This document shows, in pieces, positions 1 to 8,133 of a stretch of DNA of 20,559 nucleotides. The stretch covers positions 1 to 20,559 of the forward strand of contig JAKSDN010000274.1 of NCBI GenBank assembly GCA_022360075.1, given 5' to 3'. The notes under the pieces were generated by a model. The model saw nothing but the letters and a program-made list of their open reading frames with translations, was not told where the DNA came from and made no database searches. The DNA comes from Kiloniellales bacterium (GTDB taxonomy: Bacteria; Pseudomonadota; Alphaproteobacteria; Kiloniellales; JAKSDN01). The position numbers and the translations under genes were made by a program. The first letter of the stretch is position 1. Every line of letters starts with the position of its first letter.

Positions 1-1035
1 ATCATCGGCTCCGGCCCCTTCAAGTTCTCCAAGGACGAGTGGGTGCCCGGCAGCAAGGTGGTCTACATCCGGAACGACGACTACCTGCCGCGTGACGAGG
101 CGCCGAGCGCGGCCTCGGGCGGCAAGATCCCGAAGGTGGATCGCGTGGAGTGGATCTATCTGCCGGACGCGACGACCGCGATGAACGCCTTGATCGCCGG
201 TGAGGTGGACTACTACGAGCAGGTGCCGGCCGATCTGGTGCCGGTTCTGGAGCAGGCCGAAGGTGTGACGGTCGAGGTCAACGATCCCCTCGGCAACCAG
301 GGCATGCTGCGCATGAACCACCTGCATCCGCCGTTCGACGATCCGAAGCTGCGCCAGGTGGTCCTGTCGATGATCGACCAGGAAGACTACATGCGTGCGG
401 CGGTCGGCAATCCGGCCTACTACAGGGTTTGCCACACCTACTATCCCTGCGAGTCGGCGCTGGCGAGCGAGGCGGGGACCGACGTCTACAAGACCGCCGG
501 CATCGAAACCGCCAAGGTGAAGCTCGCCGAAGCGGGTTACGACGGCACGCCCGTCGTCATGCTGCAGCCGACCGACGTTCCGATCCTCAACGCGGCCAGC
601 CTGGTGACCGCGCAGAAGCTGCGCGAAGCCGGCTTCGAGGTCGACATGCAGGCGATGGACTGGAGCACCTTGACCTCGCGCCGCGCGGTGAAGGACACGC
701 CGGCCGAAGGTGGCTGGAACATCTTCCACACCTGGTGGATCGGCGGCGACATCGCCAACCCGGTGAGCAACATCGGGCTTTCCGCCGGCGGCACCGAACG
801 CGCCTGGTTCGGCTGGCCGGACGACGCCAAGCTGGAAGAGCTGCGCGATGCCTTCTCCAAGGAACCGGATCCGGCAAAGCAGAAAGAGCTTGCCGATCAG
901 ATTCAGGAGCGGGCCATCGAGGTGGGCACGCACGGCAACTTCGGCACCTTCTTCGTGCCGGTCGCCTACCGCGACAATGTCAAGGGCCTGATCCGCTCTC
1001 CGGTGCAGTTCTTCTGGAACATCGACAAGGAGTAG
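1..1035 (+). CDS. ABC transporter substrate-binding protein, family 5 (peptide/nickel type), 5' end missing
   Basis: This is the C-terminal 344 residues of a periplasmic solute-binding protein. The reading frame is open from base 1, so the true start lies upstream of the window. The visible part begins IIGSGPFKF, a block typical of DppA/OppA-type family 5 binding proteins. It continues with the usual family 5 layout: a WIYLPDATTAMNALIAGEVDYYEQVP stretch around bases 151-230, then a MNHLHPPFDDPKLRQVVLSMID helix. Family members are about 500-550 residues, so roughly one third is missing. It would capture an oligopeptide or similar solute and deliver it to the two permeases encoded 38 bases downstream. 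The ligand cannot be read from the sequence. The family call is secure. Confidence 0.93.
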   Translation: MIGSGPFKFSKDEWVPGSKVVYIRNDDYLPRDEAPSAASGGKIPKVDRVEWIYLPDATTAMNALIAGEVDYYEQVPADLVPVLEQAEGVTVEVNDPLGNQGMLRMNHLHPPFDDPKLRQVVLSMIDQEDYMRAAVGNPAYYRVCHTYYPCESALASEAGTDVYKTAGIETAKVKLAEAGYDGTPVVMLQPTDVPILNAASLVTAQKLREAGFEVDMQAMDWSTLTSRRAVKDTPAEGGWNIFHTWWIGGDIANPVSNIGLSAGGTERAWFGWPDDAKLEELRDAFSKEPDPAKQKELADQIQERAIEVGTHGNFGTFFVPVAYRDNVKGLIRSPVQFFWNIDKE

Positions 1036-1073
1036 CGGTCTAGCGACGAGGAAGCGCCGCGCCAGCGGCCGCA

Positions 1074-2015
1074 ATGCTCGCCTTCATCGTCAGGCGACTG
1101 CTCGCCACCATCCCCGTCATGGGGGTGGTGGCGCTCGTCGTCTTCCTCATGCTGCATCTCAGTCCCGGCGACCCCGCGACGGTGATCGCCGGTGACTACG
1201 CCTCGCCGCAGGACATCGAGCGGATCAGGGCCAAGCTGGGGCTCGACCAGCCCTTCCACATCCAGTTCGGCACCTGGCTCTGGGGCCTGCTGCAGGGCGA
1301 CCTTGGGGTCTCGATCTTCTCCGATTTCCCGGTGACCAAGCTGATCGGCCAGCGGCTCGAGCCGACCCTGATGCTGGCGCTGACCACCTTGATCATCGCC
1401 ATCGGTGTTGCCGTTCCCATGGGCGTGATCGCCGCCTGGAAAGCCGGGACCTGGATCGACCGCGCGATCATGGTCTTTGCCGTGGTCGGCTTTTCGGTTC
1501 CGGTCTTCGTGCTGGGCTACATCCTGATCTTCGGCTTCGCCATCGAGCTGAAGCTCTTTCCGGTTCAGGGCTACAAGTCGATCACCGAGGGTATCGGGCC
1601 CTTCCTGCACAACATCATCCTGCCCTCGGTCACCTTGAGCGTGATCTATGTCGCGCTGATCGCGCGCATCACGCGGGCCAGCGTGATCGAGGTGCTGGAG
1701 GAAGATTACATCCGCACCGCCCGCGCCAAGGGGCAGAGCGAAGGCATGGTGCTGATCGCCCACGCGCTGCGTAACGCAGCCGTGCCCATCGTCACCATCA
1801 TCGGCATCGGCGTCGCGCTTCTGATCGGCGGCGTGGTGGTGACCGAAAGCGTGTTCAACATTCCCGGCCTGGGCCGCCTGGTGGTCGACGCGATCCTGAA
1901 GCGCGACTACCCGATCATCCAGGGCCTGATGCTGCTGTTCTCTTTCGTCTACATCCTGATCAACCTGGCGATCGACATCCTCTACACCTTTCTCGATCCG
2001 AGGATCCGCTATTGA
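1074..2015 (+). CDS. ABC transporter permease, DppB/OppB type
   Basis: A 313-residue inner-membrane permease of the binding-protein-dependent family. The N-terminal MLAFIVRRLLATIPVMGVVALVVFLMLHLSPGDPA is characteristic of DppB/OppB proteins: a first membrane helix followed by the SPGDPA block. Several further hydrophobic helices follow. The ATPase-docking EAA loop is seen in the region EEDYIRTARAKGQSEGMVLIAHALRNA at about residues 204-230. The protein ends LDPRIRY, as many family members do. It should form a heterodimeric channel with the next gene, whose start overlaps its stop by four bases (TTGA). The length is normal for the family. Substrate is unknown beyond the peptide/nickel class. 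Confidence 0.95.
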   Translation: MLAFIVRRLLATIPVMGVVALVVFLMLHLSPGDPATVIAGDYASPQDIERIRAKLGLDQPFHIQFGTWLWGLLQGDLGVSIFSDFPVTKLIGQRLEPTLMLALTTLIIAIGVAVPMGVIAAWKAGTWIDRAIMVFAVVGFSVPVFVLGYILIFGFAIELKLFPVQGYKSITEGIGPFLHNIILPSVTLSVIYVALIARITRASVIEVLEEDYIRTARAKGQSEGMVLIAHALRNAAVPIVTIIGIGVALLIGGVVVTESVFNIPGLGRLVVDAILKRDYPIIQGLMLLFSFVYILINLAIDILYTFLDPRIRY

Positions 2016-2899
2016 CCGTTCTCTACGACAGAGAAGACGCGGGTCTTCGCGGTTGGCTGGCCGGCATGCGGCGGCAGCTCTTCGGGCATCTGCCGACCAT
2101 CGGGCTGGGCGGCGGCCTGCTTGCGCTCATGATCTTCATAGCGCTCTTCGCGCCCTATCTCTTCACCCTCGATCCGATCACCTTCACGCCGATCGACCGG
2201 CTGCAGAGCCCGAACGTGGCGCACTGGCTCGGCACCGACATGTACGGCCGCGATATCTACAGCCGCACCGTCTACGGCACGCGGATCTCGTTGATCGTCG
2301 GTCTCGCGGCGGCAGCGCTCAGCGTTGCCGCGGGCCTGTTGATCGGGTTGCTCTCTGGCTATGTCCGCATCCTGGATGCCATACTGATGCGGATCATGGA
2401 CGGCCTGATGGCAATCCCGCCGATCCTGCTGGCGATCGCCCTGGTCTCGCTCTCCGGCGCCAGCCTGCTGACCGTGACGGTGGCCATCACCATTCCCGAG
2501 ATCCCGCGCGTCGTGCGCCTGGTCCGCAGCATCGTGCTCAGCGTCCGCGAGGAGCCCTACGTGGAGGCGGCGATCTCCGTCGGCACGCCGCTGCCGGCGA
2601 TCCTCTGGCGTCACGTCCTGCCGAACACCATTCCGCCGTTGATCGTCCAGGCCACCTACGTCTGCGCCTCGGCCATGCTCACCGAGGCGATCCTGAGCTT
2701 TCTCGGTGCCGGCACGCCGCCGGAGATCCCGAGTTGGGGCAACATGATGGCCGAGGGCCGTCTCTACTTCCAGATCGCGCCCTGGATCGTCCTCGTGCCC
2801 GGGCTGGCCCTGGCCCTGACCGTGCTGGCGGTGAACATCCTGGGCGACGGCCTGCGCGACACCCTTGACCCACGCATCGCCAAGCGGATGCGGGCATGA
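2012..2899 (+). CDS. ABC transporter permease, DppC/OppC type
   Basis: A 295-residue second permease of the same importer. It has the DppC signature AHWLGTDMYGRDIYSRTVYGTRISLIVG at about residues 70-97, then membrane helices and an EAA-type loop (EEPYVEAAISVGTPLPAILWRHVLPNTIPP). The C-terminus is [18 protein letters not shown], the standard GDGLRD ending. The chosen start is a TTG overlapping the upstream stop by four bases, which fits translational coupling. An in-frame ATG at 2066 is possible but would remove part of the cytoplasmic N-terminus. The stop overlaps the ATG of the ATPase gene (ATGA), so the operon is tightly packed. Confidence 0.94.
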   Translation: MTVLYDREDAGLRGWLAGMRRQLFGHLPTIGLGGGLLALMIFIALFAPYLFTLDPITFTPIDRLQSPNVAHWLGTDMYGRDIYSRTVYGTRISLIVGLAAAALSVAAGLLIGLLSGYVRILDAILMRIMDGLMAIPPILLAIALVSLSGASLLTVTVAITIPEIPRVVRLVRSIVLSVREEPYVEAAISVGTPLPAILWRHVLPNTIPPLIVQATYVCASAMLTEAILSFLGAGTPPEIPSWGNMMAEGRLYFQIAPWIVLVPGLALALTVLAVNILGDGLRDTLDPRIAKRMRA

Positions 2900-4536
2900 G
2901 CGAGTCCGCTGCCGGCACGCCGGTCCTCGAGGTCAAGGGTCTCTCCGTCAGCCTGCCGGCTGGCGCGGACCGCCATTTCGCCGTCGAGCAAGCCTCCTTC
3001 ACGGTGCGGCCGCGGGAGATTCTCTGCGTGGTCGGTGAGTCGGGCTCAGGCAAGTCGGTGACCGCGCACAGCATCATGGGCCTGCTGCCGCCGAAGCAGC
3101 TCAAGCCGGTGGCCGGGCAGATCCTGCTGCAGGGGGAAGACCTGCTGAAGATGTCGGCGCGCCAGTTCCGCGCCCTGCGCGGCGCCCGCATGTCGATGAT
3201 CTTTCAGGAGCCGATGACCGCGCTCAACCCGGTCGTGCCGGTCGGCGAGCAGGTCGAGGAGGTGCTCAAGATCCACACCGACATGGGCCCGAAGGCGCGG
3301 CTGGAGCGGGTGCTCGAGGTTCTGCACGCGGTGCGCCTGCCGGAGCCGGAAAGCCTGCGTGACAGCTATCCCCATCAGCTCTCGGGCGGACAGCGGCAGC
3401 GCATCATGATCGCCGCGGCGCTCGCCCTGGAGCCGGCCCTGCTGATCGCCGACGAGCCGACCACGGCGCTCGACGTCACCACCCAGGCGCAGATCCTGGC
3501 GCTGATCAAGGAGATCCAGCGCACCCACGACACGGCCGTTCTCTTCATCACCCACGACTTCGGCGTCGTGGCCGAGATCGCCGATCGGGTCGCGGTCATG
3601 CAGACCGGGCGCATCGTCGAATATGACCAGGCCGAGCACGTGCTGCGTCGGCCCGAGCATCCCTATACGCGCATGCTGATCACCTCGGTGCCGAGCCTGC
3701 AGCCCAAGGGCCGCCCCTCCAAGGAGAGCCAGCCCGTGGTGCTGGCCACCAAGGACCTCTGCAAGGACTACCTGAGCTCGGGCTTCTTCCAGAAGGCCCG
3801 CGCCGTGCGCGCCGCGCGCCAGGTCGACATCGAGGTGAGGCGCGGCGAGACCCTGGGCATCGTCGGCGAGTCGGGCTCGGGCAAGTCGACCGTGGCGCGC
3901 TGCATCGTGCGCCTGATCGATCCGACCAGCGGCCGGATCCTGATCGACGACGACGATATCGCGAGCCTCTCCGCAAACGCCTTGCGCGTGCACCGCCGGC
4001 GCGTGCAGATCGTCTTCCAGGACCCCTACCGCTCCCTAAACCCGCGGCGCACCGTTGGCAAATCCATCGTCGAGGGGCCGATGAACTTCGGCGTCACCAA
4101 GGTCGAGGCCTGGGAGCGGGCGAAGGATCTGCTGAAGCTGGTCGGCATCGATCCCCGGGCGATCGACCGCTTTCCCAACCAGTTCTCCGGCGGCCAGCGC
4201 CAGCGCATCTGCATCGCCCGCGCGCTCGCCATGGAGCCCGAGATCCTGATCGCGGACGAGGCGGTCTCGGCGCTCGACGTTTCGGTCCAGGCCCAGGTGC
4301 TCGACCTGCTCGACGACGTGCGCCAGCGCTTCAACCTGGCGATGCTCTTCATCACCCACGACCTGCGCGTCGCCGCCCAGGTCTGCGACCGCGTGGCCGT
4401 GATGTTCAAGGGCGAGGTGGTCGAGTACGGCAACGCCAGCGAGATCTTCGTCGCCCCGCAGCACAGCTATACGCAGGCCCTGTTCGAGGCCGCGCCGGGG
4501 CGCGATTGGGATTTTGGGGCGTTCGACGCGGCGTGA
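2896..4536 (+). CDS. Fused double ATP-binding protein of the peptide-type ABC importer (DppD-DppF fusion)
   Basis: A 546-residue cytoplasmic ATPase with two complete nucleotide-binding domains in one chain, as in YejF/GsiA-type proteins. Domain 1 has Walker A GESGSGKS (residues 47-54), signature LSGGQ (162-166), Walker B LLIADEP (about 182-188) and switch His220. Domain 2 has Walker A GESGSGKS (324-331), signature FSGGQ (430-434), Walker B ILIADE (about 450-455) and switch His488. After domain 1, the segment [12 protein letters not shown] (about 255-266) is the oligopeptide-transporter C-terminal motif, repeated as [12 protein letters not shown] at the end. Both ATP sites look intact. The second Walker B continues AVSALD where domain 1 has PTTALD, a common variation. 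It powers the two upstream permeases and is the last gene of the operon. Confidence 0.96.
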   Translation: MSESAAGTPVLEVKGLSVSLPAGADRHFAVEQASFTVRPREILCVVGESGSGKSVTAHSIMGLLPPKQLKPVAGQILLQGEDLLKMSARQFRALRGARMSMIFQEPMTALNPVVPVGEQVEEVLKIHTDMGPKARLERVLEVLHAVRLPEPESLRDSYPHQLSGGQRQRIMIAAALALEPALLIADEPTTALDVTTQAQILALIKEIQRTHDTAVLFITHDFGVVAEIADRVAVMQTGRIVEYDQAEHVLRRPEHPYTRMLITSVPSLQPKGRPSKESQPVVLATKDLCKDYLSSGFFQKARAVRAARQVDIEVRRGETLGIVGESGSGKSTVARCIVRLIDPTSGRILIDDDDIASLSANALRVHRRRVQIVFQDPYRSLNPRRTVGKSIVEGPMNFGVTKVEAWERAKDLLKLVGIDPRAIDRFPNQFSGGQRQRICIARALAMEPEILIADEAVSALDVSVQAQVLDLLDDVRQRFNLAMLFITHDLRVAAQVCDRVAVMFKGEVVEYGNASEIFVAPQHSYTQALFEAAPGRDWDFGAFDAA

Positions 4537-4550
4537 GGTTCGGGCGGGGA

Positions 4551-4638
4551 CCCCCCTCACCCAGCTCCGGCTAAGGCTCGGCTAAACGCCTCGCCAAGCC
4601 TTCTCATCCCTCCCCCCTTGAGGGCTAAGGTGAGGGGG
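4551..4638. repeat. Dispersed GC-rich intergenic repeat, copy A
   Basis: This element starts CCCCCCTCACCCAGC and ends AAGGTGAGGGGG, so its ends are inverted complements and it can fold into a long hairpin. Its first 32 bases match the reverse complement of the repeat at 14842-14938 exactly, and a further internal block CCTCGCCAAGCCT is also shared. It fills most of the gap between the end of the peptide-importer operon and the end of the hydrolase gene, which converge here. It may act as a bidirectional terminator, but no clear T-run was seen. Nothing else was recognised in 4537-4673. Confidence 0.8.
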
Positions 4639-4673
4639 CCGCACGGACCTGGCCCCTGCGACGTCCCCAAACT

Positions 4674-5699
4674 TCACGTCTTCAGCGGCGGGTCTTCCGG
4701 CAAGGCGAACACCAGGTTCAGAAGCAGCTTGATCAGCAGCACCCGGTCGAGGTCACCGGCGAGCGGATTTCGGTCGGAGACCGTGATGGCGTGGTCGACG
4801 CCCTCGGCGATGATGTAGTGCGTGTGCGGCAGGATGGCCGACTTCACCGGGACCAGGCCGTCGCTCGGCATCTCGCGCTCGGCGGCCCAGGACAGGATGC
4901 TGGCGCCGAGGTTGGAGGGGAAGCTCTCGCCGTCTTCCTGCGCGACCCGCCCGGCGTAGCAGAGGATCGCGATCCGGCGCAGCACGGCGTCGATCCGCGC
5001 GGCGTGGCGGGCCAGATAGCGGCGGCGCTCGGCCACGGTCAGGTCGGTCAGCGACTGGGCCGAGCCGCCGAGCGCCGGCAGCAAACGCGAAGCGGTCTCG
5101 CGCAGCAGCCAGTTGTCCTCAGCCAGGTCGGCCAGGGGAGAGCCGGCGAAGGGCGATTGCAGCGCGACCCAGCAGCGCACCTTCTCCAGCACCGGCGCCG
5201 ATGCGCGCAGCAGCGCCTCCATCAGGTCGAGCCCGCCCTTGCTGTGCGAGATCAGGCAGAGCGGCTGCGCGCTCGCTTCGATCTGCTCGAGGATCACCAC
5301 GGCGTTGTCGGCGACCGAGCCTTCCGAATCGGTCTTTGCCATCTCGACGGTGATGCCGGCCTCGCGCAGCGCTTCGATCTGCGCGCCGAGGAAGTCGAAC
5401 ACGCCGGCCTCGGCCGCCGCCCGCGCCGTGTCCGAGAGCCAGGAGGGAGCGACCAATACGCGGAGGTCGCGAAGCTGCCGGGCGGTCGCGTCGAAATCCC
5501 GCTCGATGTGTCCGCGGTCGAGGCGGCCCTCCGACCAGTAGCTCTCGTAGGCCGGCGTCAGATCGAGACCCGGGTCCGGGTGAACGGGACCGTCGGCCGC
5601 GCCCAGCGGCAGCGACGCGGTCGCCAAAGCGACCGCCAGAAGGGCGCTCAACAATCCCCTGTGCCGCGGCATTGCGGCGGCAGAGATGGGCGCTTCCAT
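4674..5699 (-). CDS. Secreted alpha/beta hydrolase (lipase/esterase-like)
   Basis: A 341-residue protein reading leftward from an ATG at 5699 that has AGGGAG just before it. An internal ATG at 5672 (residue 10) is the alternative and would give a cleaner signal peptide. The hydrophobic stretch LLSALLAVALATASLPLGAADG suggests export. The nucleophile elbow is LCLISHSKGGLDLMEALL, placing the likely catalytic serine at residue 153. The usual first Gly of GxSxG is a Ser here. Candidate acid and base are Asp280 (PSDGLVPV) and His303 (GVDHAITV), in the order expected of the fold. It lies 44 bases downstream of the small HTH gene and could be co-transcribed with it. The fold is fairly sure; the substrate is unknown. 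The open frame continues far upstream, but that part is the antisense of nhaA. Confidence 0.78.
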   Translation of the reverse strand: MEAPISAAAMPRHRGLLSALLAVALATASLPLGAADGPVHPDPGLDLTPAYESYWSEGRLDRGHIERDFDATARQLRDLRVLVAPSWLSDTARAAAEAGVFDFLGAQIEALREAGITVEMAKTDSEGSVADNAVVILEQIEASAQPLCLISHSKGGLDLMEALLRASAPVLEKVRCWVALQSPFAGSPLADLAEDNWLLRETASRLLPALGGSAQSLTDLTVAERRRYLARHAARIDAVLRRIAILCYAGRVAQEDGESFPSNLGASILSWAAEREMPSDGLVPVKSAILPHTHYIIAEGVDHAITVSDRNPLAGDLDRVLLIKLLLNLVFALPEDPPLKT

Positions 5700-5743
5700 C
5701 GCTCCCTTATACACCCGTTTGGCACGAAACACGCGATCCAGCG

Positions 5744-5926
5744 TCAGGGCGCGCGATTGGCGTTCTCGTTCAGAAAAGCCTCCAGATCGCGCACGGCGAT
5801 GCGCCATTCGCGGCCGAACTTGATGGCCCGGAGCTTGCGCTCGTTGATCAGATTGCGCACCGTGCTCTCCTTGATGCTCAGGCGTTCCGCCACTTGGTGC
5901 ACCGTCATCAGCGGCTTGCTCAGCAT
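5744..5926 (-). CDS. Small excisionase-family helix-turn-helix DNA-binding protein
   Basis: A 60-residue protein that is essentially one winged HTH of the excisionase/MerR-like type (HTH_17). The core is MTVHQVAERLSIKESTVRNLINERKLRAIKFGREWRIAVRDLEAFL, with the recognition-helix block STVRNLI and the GREWRI wing. The start at 5926 is chosen because a GAGGAGG ribosome-binding site precedes it closely. An upstream in-frame ATG at 5968 lacks one and would overlap the promoter. No integrase, attachment site or phage gene lies nearby, so it is more likely a local regulator than a recombination factor. It diverges from nhaA and precedes the hydrolase gene. What it controls is inference. Confidence 0.85.
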   Translation of the reverse strand: MLSKPLMTVHQVAERLSIKESTVRNLINERKLRAIKFGREWRIAVRDLEAFLNENANRAP

Positions 5927-5964
5927 CTCGGCCCCTCCTCGCCATGACAGGTGCCATATCCCGA

Positions 5965-5995
5965 TCAATATATCTGTTTGTTAGTGTATATTGAA
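5965..5995 (-). promoter_or_regulatory. Leftward promoter candidate overlapping an inverted repeat (possible operator)
   Basis: On the - strand, TTCAAT (5995-5990) and TATATT (5972-5967) are separated by exactly 17 bases, giving a plausible sigma-70 promoter for the HTH gene 41 bases further on. The -10 matches consensus at 5 of 6 bases and the -35 at only 3 of 6. The same bases form a perfect 8-base inverted repeat, TCAATATA at 5965-5972 and TATATTGA at 5987-5994, with a 14-base spacer. A dimeric repressor bound here would cover both promoter boxes. The region is clearly more AT-rich than its surroundings. Confidence 0.5.
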
Positions 5996-6040
5996 GATTG
6001 TGCTTATCCACACATGTATGTATCGGCATGTCTTCCGTTG

Positions 6041-6071
6041 TCGGCGGAGACGGCCAATTGGGGGCTCCTAG
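6041..6071 (+). promoter_or_regulatory. Foldable nhaA leader that could hide the ribosome-binding site
   Basis: Immediately before the nhaA ATG at 6072, GGAG (6046-6049) can pair with CTCC (6065-6068). Inside this, C residues at 6054-6055 can pair with part of the G-run at 6060-6064. That G-run is the only ribosome-binding-like sequence before the start, about seven bases away, so folding would hide it. This is the arrangement expected of a translational riboswitch. The nhaA-I RNA motif, reported as a lithium-sensing riboswitch, occurs before nhaA genes in proteobacteria and is the natural candidate. The motif consensus was not checked, so the assignment is inference. Confidence 0.35.
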
Positions 6072-7247
<1,176 letters not shown>

Positions 7248-7274
7248 GTTAAAGGGCAACGCCGACATTCAGGC

Positions 7275-7913
7275 ATGAAGACGATCAAGGCCCTGGTCGA
7301 GGGCTACCGCTCGTTCCACGGCTCGACCTACGAGCCGAACGAGGCGCTCTATCGCAAGCTTGCCACGCGAGGCCAGGCGCCGGAGACGATGGTGATCGCC
7401 TGCTGCGATTCCCGTGCCGACCCGGCAATGATCTTCGACGCCAAGCCGGGGGCGCTTTTCGTCACGCGCAACGTCGCCAACCTTGTGCCCCCCTTCGAGC
7501 CCGACGGCGACTATCACGGCACCAGCGCGGCCATCGAGTTCGCCGTCTCCGGGCTACGCGTGCGCAACATCCTGGTGCTCGGCCACGCGCGCTGCGGCGG
7601 CGTCAAGGCCTTCCTCGATGGACGCTACGGCCGCGGCACGGAAAGCGGCTTCATCGGCAAGTGGATTTCCCTGCTCGAGCCGACCCACGGCGCGCTCCTG
7701 CACGAGCGGCCCGATCTCAGCCCCGACGCGCAGCAGCAGGCCCTCGAGTACGCGGCGATCCGCGCATCACTGGAAAATCTGCTGACCTTCCCTTTCGTGC
7801 GATCGCGCGTGGAGGCCGGCGAGCTCAGCCTGCACGGCGGCTACTTCGACATCGCCACCGGGGCGCTGCTGAGCCTGGATCCGGCAAGCGGAGAGTTCCT
7901 GCCGGTGAGGTGA
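7275..7913 (+). CDS. Beta-class carbonic anhydrase
   Basis: A 212-residue zinc enzyme interconverting CO2 and bicarbonate. Zinc ligands are visible as Cys43 in CCDSR (43-47, with the Asp45-Arg47 dyad), and His104 and Cys107 in GHARCGG. The segment FVTRNVANLVPP (about 62-73) and the end LHGGYFDIATGALLSLDPASGEF are typical of bacterial beta-carbonic anhydrases. The length is normal and the protein looks cytoplasmic, with no signal peptide. It lies 27 bases after nhaA on the same strand. Co-expression would couple proton import by NhaA with CO2/bicarbonate buffering of the cytoplasm; that link is inference. It could also simply supply bicarbonate for biotin-dependent carboxylases. Confidence 0.95.
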   Translation: MKTIKALVEGYRSFHGSTYEPNEALYRKLATRGQAPETMVIACCDSRADPAMIFDAKPGALFVTRNVANLVPPFEPDGDYHGTSAAIEFAVSGLRVRNILVLGHARCGGVKAFLDGRYGRGTESGFIGKWISLLEPTHGALLHERPDLSPDAQQQALEYAAIRASLENLLTFPFVRSRVEAGELSLHGGYFDIATGALLSLDPASGEFLPVR

Positions 7914-7950
7914 AGCGACTCCCAGCTTCAGCTTGGCACGTCCGCTAACC

Positions 7951-8099
7951 TCCTCATCCTGAGCCTGTCGAAGGGTGAGGATCGCACCGGCATTAGGAGC
8001 GCTCCCAGCCCGACCGGCCGTTCGGTGGCGAAGTCTTGTTGCACGAAGCTGGCCGGGAGACCGAGCAATCCTCACCCTTCGACAGGCTCAGGATGAGGA
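7951..8099. repeat. REP-like element: 32-base perfect inverted repeat in a convergent gap
   Basis: Bases 7951-7982 and 8068-8099 are exact reverse complements over 32 bases, with an 85-base spacer. Each arm carries the core CCTCATCCTGAG followed by CTGTCGAAGGGTGAGG. The same arm family recurs, less perfectly, at 16289-16379, and shares its head with the element at 19813-19917. It sits between the convergent ends of the carbonic anhydrase and amidohydrolase genes and could form a large cruciform or a two-way transcription stop. No transposase is nearby. It resembles the REP/BIME class of intergenic palindromes. Confidence 0.85.
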
Positions 8100-8133
8100 G
8101 ATAGGGGGTGACTTCTTCGTAAGGTCCTACGCT

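Noticed and set aside
5991..6022. A rightward nhaA promoter using TTGAAG at 5991-5996
   Set aside because: No acceptable -10 box lies 16-18 bases downstream; the nearest TATGTA is about 20 bases away, so no call was made.
7951..8099. CRISPR-like or insertion-sequence interpretation of the repeats
   Set aside because: Only two arms per locus, in inverted not direct orientation, no regular spacers, no cas genes, no transposase and no target duplication seen.
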